From: Bacteroidia bacterium | Lineage (GTDB): Bacteria; Bacteroidota; Bacteroidia; J057 | Assembly (NCBI GenBank): GCA_030430205.1 | Contig: JAUIGE010000007.1 | Location: 62,001 to 126,000, forward strand | DNA: 64,000 nucleotides | Direction: 5' to 3' | Shown: in pieces, positions 9,657 through 19,400 of the stretch | Numbering within the stretch: position 1 is the stretch's first letter | Layout: the number at the start of each line of letters is the position of its first letter | Translations under genes and position numbers: made by a program | The notes under the pieces: generated by a model | What the model saw: only the letters and a program-made list of their open reading frames with translations | What the model was told of the DNA's origin: nothing | Databases searched by the model: none

Positions 9657-11260
9657 TCGACATACATGATATGCTCCATCCAGGGCAGTTTAACAAAATT
9701 GTAGGGCCAGGGAATATGTTTTAATAATACATCATAAGGCTCTGTTTTGACATGCAAAAGCCAGCGGTTCGCCTCCGGCTTCAAGACCCCTTCCCGCAAC
9801 AAAAATGTCCCTCTAAAGCCATCAGGCGACAAATCGCCCATTTTGGGCACTTGTGCGATTACTGCTTTGAGCAGGGAATCCCCCTCCTCCAATGCTTCCG
9901 CAGCCAGCGGATCGAGAGGCTCCATCGGAGCCTGAACCGGGATGCCGCAGAGTACCTTATTGAGTACCATCAGGTGCTCTGTGGGCTCCGCCTGGCCGGT
10001 GGCCAGGCCATGAAGCCAATGCGCGGCGCGGTGCCGCGCCTCCCAGCTATGGAAGACTTTGTCTTCCGCATCCACCCAATTTAATTGGGTGAAGACATGC
10101 TGAAAATAAGGCCACAGCAGCACCAGGCCACTGTTGAAGAGATATATCTCTTTCGATTCTGCGAAGCGATTGAGAGTGAGATGACGCTGCTGCTCGTGGA
10201 GCAGGGAAACAGGTTCCTGGTTAGGACTTCCTTGTTCTTTGTTCGTTATTCCTTGTTCCCCTCGAATCCTCTCGGGGCAGGCGTTATTCCTTGTTCCCTC
10301 TTCCTCATTCCTTGCTATGTCTTCCTCATTCCTTCTTCCGGCTTTCGAATCTTGGGTTTGTACTTCCTTGTTCCTTGTTCGATATTCCTTGTTCGTTATT
10401 TCCGGCTTCCTCTTACTCATTTCTCGTTCTTCGTCACCCATCTCACTTCTCAGCTCTCTGCTCTCTCCTCTCTGCTCTCTACTCTCCCCTCTCTGCTCTC
10501 TGCTCTCCTCCCAAAACCCCAGCCTCATCGCCGCCTGCGAAGGAACTTGTTCCAAAAAATCTTTCAAAGCTTTCCCCTTTAAAGGAATAGCATCCAGAGA
10601 TTTTGCACTCGCAGAAATATACAACAGCTGATAAAGCTGTTCATCTGAAAAAGTCTGAATCAAACGCTTTCGAATAAGCGGCAACTGCAACCATCTCTCC
10701 GAAAAGGCTGCCAGGGAAGCTGGAGATTTTTCCAGCCAGTTTTGAAGCATCTCCTGTAGCTTTTGGCCATCCATCAATTCGGCCCACCAGGGAAGCATGC
10801 CGTTTTCTATAAAATAAATCAGTAATTCCTGTTCACTGGAGCTTTGGTGAGAACTTTGATGAGAGCTTTGTCCACCTTCTATAACAGACTGATTTTCAAC
10901 AGCTTTTACCTTATGGGCGCTGGGATGTGTAGAAAAAAAAGACTGGTTGTTTGCTAGAAAGGAAGAGGAATGGCTATGCCTGTTTTTTTGTATTTTCTCC
11001 TGAATAGCTTTTCGAAATAGCTGCTCGAAGCGTTCCTCTGACAAGCGTTCCAATCGCTCCAGGGGGATTTTACCCAGATCTACCTCCAGGCTATCTATCC
11101 GAACAAGTTCGTTGGGGCCGGATACTTCATCCAAAACCTTTTCGATGATCGGAATCAACCTTTCTCTAAAAATTCGGCTTAGGCGGATTTGCACAGCATT
11201 CGTCTGCTCTTGTTCTGGCAATATTGCCTCAACTATCTGTTTTCGAATGATATGCCGCAT
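9647..11260 (-). CDS. Contractile injection system tape-measure-family protein (CIS_TMP) with repeat insertion
   Basis: 537 residues. The N-terminus (HIIRKQIVEAILPEQEQTNA, then RIDSLEVDLGKIPLERL) and the C-terminal block (LNRFAESKEIYLFNSGLVLL ending in an E-x2-M-V-L-N-K-V-L-C-G-I-P segment) match the family annotated as eCIS tape-measure protein. The two conserved ends are separated by a highly charged, low-complexity stretch at residues ~249-354, read from a degenerate 7-bp tandem repeat at 10214-10510 (peptide period E-S-R-E-Q-R-G). Its ATG overlaps the TGA of the upstream baseplate gene by one base. Tape-measure proteins set tail length during assembly; that role here is by family assignment. 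Confidence 0.85.
   Translation of the reverse strand: MRHIIRKQIVEAILPEQEQTNAVQIRLSRIFRERLIPIIEKVLDEVSGPNELVRIDSLEVDLGKIPLERLERLSEERFEQLFRKAIQEKIQKNRHSHSSSFLANNQSFFSTHPSAHKVKAVENQSVIEGGQSSHQSSHQSSSEQELLIYFIENGMLPWWAELMDGQKLQEMLQNWLEKSPASLAAFSERWLQLPLIRKRLIQTFSDEQLYQLLYISASAKSLDAIPLKGKALKDFLEQVPSQAAMRLGFWEESREQRGESREQRGESRELRSEMGDEEREMSKRKPEITNKEYRTRNKEVQTQDSKAGRRNEEDIARNEEEGTRNNACPERIRGEQGITNKEQGSPNQEPVSLLHEQQRHLTLNRFAESKEIYLFNSGLVLLWPYFQHVFTQLNWVDAEDKVFHSWEARHRAAHWLHGLATGQAEPTEHLMVLNKVLCGIPVQAPMEPLDPLAAEALEEGDSLLKAVIAQVPKMGDLSPDGFRGTFLLREGVLKPEANRWLLHVKTEPYDVLLKHIPWPYNFVKLPWMEHIMYVEWI
10214..10510. repeat. Degenerate 7-bp phased tandem tract inside the tape-measure gene
   Basis: Plus-strand sequence parses into consecutive heptamers of the form N3+YTCY: ttgTTCC, ttgTTCG, ttaTTCC, tcaTTCC in the left part, shifting to tgcTCTC, tccTCTC, tacTCTC at the right end (about 10440-10507). 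One ~24-bp stretch near 10260-10283 interrupts the phase. All frames stay open through most of it, which is why spurious antisense ORFs appear here. Confidence 0.9.
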
Positions 11261-14200
11261 CAGACCACGCTTAGGCTAATCGTACCCAAAGTAATTTGAA
11301 GGCCCGTTTGTATTTTTTCGGCTATGACATCAGCTGAAATGGTGGCATTGATGGGATCCCGGGTCTGCGCAGCCAAAGGCAATGTCACAGGAGGCCCGAT
11401 AACGGAATCGACGCCTACTTTCGCATTTCCGATACCATCAAAACGAGGACTGAGGCTGTTGGTGTCGTGGTGGAAAACTGCGGGCTGATCCACCCCTCCT
11501 ATGCGGAGGAAGTACTTGACGCCGGGCTGTGTATTGCTGATTTCTACCCTGGCGCGTGTGCCGCTAGCCACAGGACTGGGGCTTAGTAGCAGCGCCGGTG
11601 CGCTGTCGGGAGCCACCAATGCAGCCTGCATAAAGAGCTGACCCGCCAGTGGGTCATGCAATATGACAGGATCGGTATGGCCGGGCTTGCTTGCCAGCAC
11701 CACAAAGCGGCTGTCTTCAGCAAGGTCAATGCTGCTGGTATTGATCAATAAGCTATCGCCATCACTGCTCACCGTTCCGGTGGCGACTTCCCCAAATGAG
11801 GGCTGGGCCACAGGCCAGTCAGCCAGGCTAATTCCCTGAATTTTGGCTGTGCCAAAAGCATGTACAAGCTCCAGAACTTCAGCCGCAGGCGGCTGGCTGG
11901 CCAGGGCTTTTTGATGGACAAAGTCCCTGTCTGCTACCTCCTGCATCATCAGGCGGTAGGTAACACTTGCCTGTGTAATATTTCCGGAGCCATCGGACTC
12001 TACTTCCACAGAAGCCACATTGCCGTTGTAACTCACTTGTGTAGAACTTATGGCAAGGCGTAAGTTGGGGTTGGCGCGTACGCGCAGGTTTACGCTGCCC
12101 ACATCGGTGACAGAAGCAAAGCTGTCACGTGACCCTCTGACCATGATGGTCAGGTCTTCGGTGAAGCCTCCGCTCACCTGAGTTGCCAGCAGGATGGGAT
12201 TGAGTGGATCGCCTGCTACGGGCGCGATAGAGATGACGGTAGAGCCGTCATAAAGCTGATAATCTACCCCTGCTTGCGTGCCTGTCAGTTGCACGCTCAC
12301 TTGCTGCCCATAGTCTATTTCAGGTGGAATCGCTTCTGACATCACAGCGGCTATGCCGATCAAAACGCGCACACGCGCCTTGAGGTAGACAAAATTGGTT
12401 TTACCCAACATTTCCTTCTCAGCCCTAATCCAAAAAGTCTGGTCCTCGCTCAGGTTGGTCGGTGTCGGAATAATCAGGAAAGGTGTCCCTTGCGCATTGG
12501 TGCCTGTGGGCACATTTCCAGAGACGGCTATGCGTGGAGAAAGTGGCCGGCGGTTGCGGTCTGTCAGGACATAGGTGACCCCTTTTTGTGGGTAAAAAAG
12601 CTGGATATCTGCGGCCCATGAAGTAGGCGGATTGCCTACAGCCTGAGCGATCACTTCTTCCGACAAGGGTACATCCCGCAGAGGATAAGGAATACCAGAG
12701 ATCAGGCTTTTTCCTGCTTTTTGTGCCAAAACATCGAGTATTTCATCCCGGGCTATGCGCAGACGATATTGATGCGCTTCAGTCAAAATATTGCCAAATG
12801 CAGCCTCAGCGGCCAGGGCTTCCAGAAAAGCCTCATAGGCTATTTCAAAAGCTACCAATTCCGGCGGACTCAGCCAGTACACAGAAAGGCGGATGTGAGC
12901 GGGTGTTTCATTGCGAATAAGCTGCTCTACAAAAGATTTAAACTGACCTTTTTTCTCCACGCTAAGACCTGCGTATCGCCCTGCATCTTCCGGAAAAATA
13001 AAACTCAACTGAAGTGAGTATGGATCTGTCTGATTTAAACCCGCCAGGAGCGCGTGCTCCTGAAAAGCATCGCCCGGTCTTGGGCGAAGAAGCAGATGCT
13101 CCAGCAAAAAGAAGCCTTCTTTTCCGCCAAGCAGGCTGCCCAACTCCAGATCATCTATGCCCAGTTTTTTGGCGATACGCTTCTTCAGGCCGGAAATATT
13201 TTCTGTCATCCAACTGCTTGCAGTATAGTCAAATGCTGCTCCCCGCCCTGCACTGAGTGCGGGATATTGTTGCAGAAAGCTGCGCTTGTCAGCGATGACT
13301 TCACTCCGCTCAGCCTCGGGATGGCTGATGCCACTCATGAGCAGGCTGTAGTCAGTCATAGACTCCGCGAAGCGGGCGAGCAGGTGATCGAGAAATTTTT
13401 CGGTTCGGGCCTCAGCCAGGGCAGTATTTTCGGTATTTTGCAAAATACCTGCAGAGCGAATCAGTGGGTCATTTTCTACATAAATCCCATTCAAGGCAGG
13501 CAAATTATCCAGGCTTTGAATGAAATAGGATTGGGAATCTGTTCGATCTACGGAGAACAGTTTCCAGGCATTTGCCAATTGGGAAAAGCCGTTTGCGAGC
13601 ATTTGCTCGAAGAAGAGGAGGTAGGCGCTTAGCTGTCTGGCGCTCGCCTGTTGGGCGAGCTCGGCCTGGGGAGGGAGACCAGCAGAGCTGAGGCCATATA
13701 ATTCGGGCATGTGCCCGCGGACGCTGCTGTAATGCTCGGTCTGGCGATCTGTGCCCAGGATGGCATCAGGTTCCAGTGAACCTATTTGCTGGTTAATTTG
13801 AAGTGTTTTTTTGGCCTCAAAAAGCTGTTTTGCCTTGCTTTTATCCACCTCTACCAGCAGATTTCCCCTATAAAAAAATATGTCAGAAGTATCTATTTCG
13901 AAAAAAGCTGCCTGCTCTGCATTCAATGCAGTAATCCAGGGGGCGGGATTGACATAAGGATCGCTACCCAGGGCAAAGTTCATTTCCCGTACAGCCTTCA
14001 CCTGTGGCCCCATTCGTTTGATGGCGTGGATCAGATCCGACCTTCTGAGGTCATCCCGTTTTTTAAACTGCTGAATATCAGTTTTTTTCAGAAAACCCCT
14101 TGCGAGGGCCGGGCCATCAAAAACTTCCTCAATTGGAAAGTCCTCCAACATAGTTGAAAGGGCCTGGAAGTTCAGGGAAGGCGAAATGTATTGATCCAAT

Positions 14201-14859
14201 ACTTCATATACATCTGCCAGCAATTGCTCTGGAGAAACCCCTTCGCCCAACTCTATGCCCAGCCTGATGCGCACGGCTTGCCTGTCGAAAACAGCAATGG
14301 CTGCAAAGTCTGTACAAAGGGTCCGATTTACCTGCAAATGGGTATACAACTGCTCATGCAAATCGGGGACAAGGAGGTTGCCCAGGTTGTTGCGGATGGC
14401 TTCGGCATTCACTTCCCACAGTCCTTTTAGCTGGACGGCCTGGTAAAGATCCTCAGGCAACAGGCCGTCTTTGTCCTTGGCGAGCAAAAGCTCGCCGGAG
14501 AAGGGCGCAAAGAGCAAATCCGGCCCCAGGCTGGGATTCTCTTTAATGTCTGCATTTTTTACCCCTAAAAGATCAATCAGGCTATGCCGAAAATCGTCAA
14601 AGGTGACAGGCTCCGTAGCCAGGATCTGACGGGATGAAAAAAGGGCAGAATAGGCATTTTCTCCTCCCGCAGCCAGGTGATCCGGCATATCAAAATCTAT
14701 GCGGTAGCCCAGATCGGTCAGGGCATAACAAAGCTGTTCCAGCAGGGTGATACCCGGGTCGGAGGCATTGTGGTCCGTCCAGTATTGCTGCGCCAGGCGC
14801 GTGATATGGGCGATGCCCTGCTCGCGGAGTTCGCTATATGTGGGAAGAGATGCTGACAT
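11260..14859 (-). CDS. eCIS baseplate protein (Afp12-like) with beta-domain extension
   Basis: ATG at 14859 is preferred over a TTG at 14886, which would overlap the fibre gene; this gives 1199 residues. The N-terminal motif Q-Y-W-T-D-H-N-A-S-D-P-G-I-T-L-L-E-Q (residues ~22-40) is typical of the second large baseplate component of eCIS particles. The N-terminal ~770 residues look like the conserved baseplate part. The C-terminal ~430 residues are rich in Thr/Val/Gly and contain at least two related units (TQAGVDYQLYDG and TQPGVKYFLRIGG), suggesting appended immunoglobulin- or cadherin-like beta-domains. The stop codon overlaps the start of the tape-measure gene. Baseplate assignment is strong; the extension's role is unknown. 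Confidence 0.85.
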   Translation of the reverse strand: MSASLPTYSELREQGIAHITRLAQQYWTDHNASDPGITLLEQLCYALTDLGYRIDFDMPDHLAAGGENAYSALFSSRQILATEPVTFDDFRHSLIDLLGVKNADIKENPSLGPDLLFAPFSGELLLAKDKDGLLPEDLYQAVQLKGLWEVNAEAIRNNLGNLLVPDLHEQLYTHLQVNRTLCTDFAAIAVFDRQAVRIRLGIELGEGVSPEQLLADVYEVLDQYISPSLNFQALSTMLEDFPIEEVFDGPALARGFLKKTDIQQFKKRDDLRRSDLIHAIKRMGPQVKAVREMNFALGSDPYVNPAPWITALNAEQAAFFEIDTSDIFFYRGNLLVEVDKSKAKQLFEAKKTLQINQQIGSLEPDAILGTDRQTEHYSSVRGHMPELYGLSSAGLPPQAELAQQASARQLSAYLLFFEQMLANGFSQLANAWKLFSVDRTDSQSYFIQSLDNLPALNGIYVENDPLIRSAGILQNTENTALAEARTEKFLDHLLARFAESMTDYSLLMSGISHPEAERSEVIADKRSFLQQYPALSAGRGAAFDYTASSWMTENISGLKKRIAKKLGIDDLELGSLLGGKEGFFLLEHLLLRPRPGDAFQEHALLAGLNQTDPYSLQLSFIFPEDAGRYAGLSVEKKGQFKSFVEQLIRNETPAHIRLSVYWLSPPELVAFEIAYEAFLEALAAEAAFGNILTEAHQYRLRIARDEILDVLAQKAGKSLISGIPYPLRDVPLSEEVIAQAVGNPPTSWAADIQLFYPQKGVTYVLTDRNRRPLSPRIAVSGNVPTGTNAQGTPFLIIPTPTNLSEDQTFWIRAEKEMLGKTNFVYLKARVRVLIGIAAVMSEAIPPEIDYGQQVSVQLTGTQAGVDYQLYDGSTVISIAPVAGDPLNPILLATQVSGGFTEDLTIMVRGSRDSFASVTDVGSVNLRVRANPNLRLAISSTQVSYNGNVASVEVESDGSGNITQASVTYRLMMQEVADRDFVHQKALASQPPAAEVLELVHAFGTAKIQGISLADWPVAQPSFGEVATGTVSSDGDSLLINTSSIDLAEDSRFVVLASKPGHTDPVILHDPLAGQLFMQAALVAPDSAPALLLSPSPVASGTRARVEISNTQPGVKYFLRIGGVDQPAVFHHDTNSLSPRFDGIGNAKVGVDSVIGPPVTLPLAAQTRDPINATISADVIAEKIQTGLQITLGTISLSVV

Positions 14860-14870
14860 ATCCTTTGCGC

Positions 14871-16460
14871 TTATTTCACCAACCAAAGATCTATTTCGTC
14901 ATTGATTTTTTTGATTTTCACCCAATGGTCGGCCACAGGCTGGCCCTTGCTCAGGTGCAATTGCCCCAGCAGTCCTACCATACACCACTCGGGACGATCT
15001 TCGCGGGGCGTATATCCCTTCTTGGGATTGTAATTTTTGCTGATTTTGGGTTGAAGGATTTTCTTGCCTGATTTTACCAAAATGGGATTATTAGGATCTG
15101 GATTTTTGGCGTCGAGTTGTTCTATAACTTCCTCTACTTCTTCCAGTATGTGGTTACCAAAATCATCCTTTTCATACTTACCGGGCCACTCTCTGTAGCT
15201 GTTGCCTACAACAGCAGAGTTTTTGGTGACGATGCCAAAGGGCGTTTCGCCCTCTTTTGCGGGGCGGATTTTTCCGCCACGAGCAAAGACAACGGAGGTT
15301 CCCTGCGGGATGGATTTTCCGCCGGTAGCTTCAAAAAGCTCGCCGTAGTCGGCATTTGTGGTCTGCCAGCCGCCGGAGGCGTAGGCACGGCCGCGCACGT
15401 CGAGTCTGTCTGCTCCCGGAGAGGAAGTTCCCAACCCTAAATTGCCGGAAACATAAACTGTGTCTCCTACAAAATAACCTGCATAATCACTGGTGCCCCC
15501 GGATGCATTTCCATAAACTGCATAATTCGTTCCCGTACCATTGGCATAAGAGTAGCTACCATATTTCGAACCGCCAGCCCCACGGGCGATAGCATAAACT
15601 GCCAATTTTGTTCCATTGTCACCTTCAGCATTAAAAACAGACGCATATTTAGAATCCGAAGCCGTAGATCCGACCTCGGTTAATATACCTAAAGAATAAG
15701 ATGACCAGTTAAAATAGGGAGGGACCCCATTATTCAGGTTATTAATTCGGAGGGAAGCACCACTGCTTACTTGCTTGACATCGAGTGCCAAAGTCCCACT
15801 TGGCAGTTGTAATGCCCCTGCATCCGTCAGGATCATGCGATCCGCATTTTGGAGGGATCCCGATCCGTTATACACATTTCTGAAGCGCAGCTGGTTGCTA
15901 TCCGTTTGCAGCCTCCACCGGTGCAAACCGCCCACGCGGAGAGAAAGGTCTGAGTTTTCCACAATAAGTCCTCCGCCCCTAATGGAGATGCCCTGATTTT
16001 GGGACAAGCTAATTTCAGATGAAGTTCCATTATTGCCGACATTGATTTGGCGGGTAGAAAGGCTTGCTGATGCCCCCGTTAGGTTCAGGCTGCCATTGAG
16101 GAGATTCAGGTTACCTGTATTCAACTGTAGGTCTCCATTGGACCTGAAGCTAAAAAGCTCACCATTGGTATTAATCAGGTTCAAATGATCATTTTCAATG
16201 GTCAACGCCCAAACGGGGTCACTGGTGCCGTCATCATAGAGATGAAGGATGTTTTTATCGGTGTCCCCATCCGCCGAGCGGATGCAGAGAGGGTTGTCCA
16301 GGGTTTTGAAAACCCCATCATCTACTCTGCTGAGGGGAGAATGAATCAGGCCATAGAAGTCGTCCTGGTTAGGGATTTCGCCTGTGTTGAAGCGTGGCTC
16401 CAGAGTCGGCCGGTCAACGGCCTGCGTCAGGTTGGTGATAAGGGTATTTAAGCTCGCCAT
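14871..16460 (-). CDS. eCIS tail fibre with Peptidase_G2-like C-terminal processing domain
   Basis: 529 residues. The start (RFNTGEIPNQDDFYGLIHS) resembles fibre N-termini that dock on a baseplate. The middle is a repetitive beta-rich shaft with many Asn/Gly/Leu/Ser steps (LNTGNLNLLNGSLNLTG). Near residues 355-455 the order D-Y-G-E-L-F-E, GKIRPA, FGIVTKNSAVVGNS, W-x-G-K-Y-x-K-D-D-F-G follows the Peptidase_G2 family, the self-cleaving intramolecular chaperone of phi29-type appendage proteins. It lies between the two large baseplate genes, whereas the Afp fibre gene follows both. Probable receptor-binding fibre (Afp13 position). Self-cleavage is inferred from the family. Confidence 0.8.
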   Translation of the reverse strand: MASLNTLITNLTQAVDRPTLEPRFNTGEIPNQDDFYGLIHSPLSRVDDGVFKTLDNPLCIRSADGDTDKNILHLYDDGTSDPVWALTIENDHLNLINTNGELFSFRSNGDLQLNTGNLNLLNGSLNLTGASASLSTRQINVGNNGTSSEISLSQNQGISIRGGGLIVENSDLSLRVGGLHRWRLQTDSNQLRFRNVYNGSGSLQNADRMILTDAGALQLPSGTLALDVKQVSSGASLRINNLNNGVPPYFNWSSYSLGILTEVGSTASDSKYASVFNAEGDNGTKLAVYAIARGAGGSKYGSYSYANGTGTNYAVYGNASGGTSDYAGYFVGDTVYVSGNLGLGTSSPGADRLDVRGRAYASGGWQTTNADYGELFEATGGKSIPQGTSVVFARGGKIRPAKEGETPFGIVTKNSAVVGNSYREWPGKYEKDDFGNHILEEVEEVIEQLDAKNPDPNNPILVKSGKKILQPKISKNYNPKKGYTPREDRPEWCMVGLLGQLHLSKGQPVADHWVKIKKINDEIDLWLVK

Positions 16461-16489
16461 AAGAAATGCGTTATATTTTTATCCAATAT

Positions 16490-19400
16490 TTATCCAATAA
16501 CTAAATCTACTTCTACTTTCATGTAGCCTATGCCACGCCCCACATCGCCTCCGGCGTCGAGCAGGTGGTTTCTTGCAGAAACCCAGATCCCATCGGGTCG
16601 AGGCGCCTGCAAGCCGCTTTGCAACTGTAGCTCAGAAGCCAGGCGAAGCTCATTTTCCTCACCAAACAGCAGGCGGAAGTCTTTGACATAGTCGATGTAA
16701 AACTGCTGCTCAACAAAGTCTATGACCAGGCTGGGGAAAAACTTTCCGCCAATGACCAGCTCTGCGCCTTCGTCATAGGCCCAAGGGGCCAGCAGTCTCA
16801 GCAAGCCATTTTGCAACTCATCCAGGTAATACTGCCTGTCTGCCTCATAGGCATCATGCAGTTTGACATTCATCCGAATGCGGAGCTGTATGTAGACAGG
16901 GTTTTTGATGAGGATAGCTGCCGATGGCGGCGCCAATCCGTGCAGATATGCTGCTATATCTTCCAGTACATTAAAAGGCAGTTTGGGTTCAAAAGGATCG
17001 AACAGTTTCAGGCCCCGGATATCGGGCACCACGATCATCTCCACCCTTCCCAGGCTTGTATTGGCGGCAGATCCTCCTGGCAGGCATTTGGCGCGATAAA
17101 CTTCAGGGAATTTTTCCAATACAAGCCGTTCATAATCCCAGGCCGTCAGGGCGCGGTTTTTATGTCTGAGGCGCTCACTGATGCGCGTATTGAGGTTTTC
17201 GATGGGCTCGGCGGGTCTTCCGCCGAAGGATTCGTAGGGCTGGATCACGCCCTTGATAGAGGGATTTCGCTGCATCAATTGCCTGATGCTTTCAGGGGCA
17301 AGCGGCTTGTTGAAATGCGTAGCGGCCACGCCTTCCTTGTCCAGGGTGGCAAGCACAGCCTGGGTGTGGATGTTGATCGTATCACTCAGCCCCTGGCTGT
17401 TGATAGGCGCAGAGATGCGCAGCCAGTGGTAGCCCGAAGGCATCAGCTGATGCTGGGTGTCGGCATCCCCGGGGATGCGCAATCGGATGATGCCGCTGTT
17501 GAGCAGGCCGTTGGTGGAGTCTGAAAGGATTTTTCCTTTGTCTTCGAGACGCTTCCACTCGTCTCCCTGTAGGTAATCCCAGAGGATGATAGGGGCCGGA
17601 ATATCCGGATCGGCGCTTCCTTCTGCCATTTGGAACAATAAGGAAAGGTCTAGCGGAGGATTCAGCTTTTCAAGCCCCAGATACAATCCGCCTTCGTTGG
17701 CATATCTTGCCAACACATAGTCTCCGCCGGCTGCGGTGGCTTTGTATCCAAATGGATGCAGGTGAAAAAGCTTGCTTTTTCCGGAGAATTGCTCCAGGCT
17801 GATGCCGTTTTCGCTGGCAATATAATTTATGCTAAAGGACTGAATTTGAGGCGTATAAGGAGGATTAACCTGATAATCGCTTGTGGTATAGCTGTTTTTG
17901 GAGGAAGTCGCGATGTCTATGGCAAGCTGGTTGGCTTTTTCGGCCGCAAGCCTGGGGTATTCATCATGCCCAAAATCCAAACTGCCCAATTCCAGGAAAA
18001 AATAGCGGTCGCTATCAAAGACATTGGCTGCAAGGGCCGCGTCTTCCTGCCAGTCATAAGCAGGAAAATCTGTTCCCGTTATTTCCTGGGCAAGATTCAG
18101 AGAATAATTGCCAGAAGCTGCGGAAAACAGGCCGATATTTTTTTCGGAATTCCTTTGCGGGTCATCCGTGTATTTTCTCACAAAACCTGCATCCTGCATC
18201 CTCAGTTGAGCGTTAAAACTTGCTGCAACTTTTCGGTCACCCTTTGAAGAGGAATAATTGACATAGGTGCTATTAAAGTCCGGCAAGCCCATCCATTCGA
18301 CATTCAGGCTGATTTCACTTAGCTTTTTGGCAGCTATTTCTGGATGCGTAAATGACAGGCGGGAACCTGGCCGTGGGCGGCTGCTAAAAGGCTCAAAAGG
18401 TTCGCCTTGTTTGATTATGAGTTGATCATTGCGCATGGCAGAAACTGCCAGTTCTGTCACGATGACCTGAAGATTTACATCCAAAAATTGGATGCTGCTA
18501 AACAGCTCATAAGCCGTTGGCTTGTCGAGCAAAATCCGCAGTGCGGCATCGGCAGAAAAGCGATCTGCATGATCCTCAGGCAATTGCATAACGGGATCTG
18601 CATCTTTTTCCAAATTTAAGACAAAACGAATGGCATCTACCTGGATCCCATCAATCATGCTGGGAAAAGTAACTTCATACGGAAGTTGTGTCCAATCCTT
18701 TTCGCCACTTAGCCACAGGCTAAAAGGCAATGTCTGTTGAAGCTGGAGCATATCCTGCAGGCTGACATATTCATCGGCTGTGATGGAAGTCGGATCTATG
18801 TACAGATCCAGGGTGATGGTGCGGTTTCCCGCTTCCAGGTTCAACATAGGTGAACTGAGCATCATGCCCAGCCGGGCATAGGGCATATCGGCGCTGCCGA
18901 AAGTCTCCCAACTGCTGTAGCTCTCTTCCTGCTGATCCAAAACGACCGTTTTGGCATCTTCAGAGGCATGTATGCCCTGGAGGTGGGACAGACTGGGCGC
19001 AGGCAGCAACTTTACTCCCCGGATTTTGCTTTCTGCTTTTTCCAAAATCAAGGCAACCCGTTCCCACTGCCAGGGAGGTGCCTCGAAGTCTGGCACAGAA
19101 GTCGCGTCCCTTTGTATTTCCATCACAAAACGGAAATGCGGCAAACTCATCGCCAGGCTATTTTCAATGTATGCACGGACTTCAGGCGGAAGATTTTCAT
19201 CAGATACGCCTTCGACCTCTCCCAGATAAAAAAGCTGTAAGCTGCCATAAGCATTGGGCAGAGTCGGCAAAGGATCGCCGGGCATGGGTCTGCCAAAGGC
19301 TTCCAAAAGCATATTGTTAAATCCGGTACCCGTCCGGATGGCATTCAGAGAAACCCGTCGCTTATAGCTGTTTTTTTGGATATGGGCTTTCGACAGCAAT

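Noticed and set aside
10085-10631. Plus-strand open frames rich in S-L-L-S-A-L-C repeats
   Set aside because: They are the antisense reading of the heptamer tract within the tape-measure gene; the repeat lacks stop codons in all frames, so openness is not evidence of coding.
14860-14886. TTG start for the 1199-residue baseplate protein
   Set aside because: It would overlap the fibre gene by 16 bp, while an ATG at 14859 lies just after the fibre stop.
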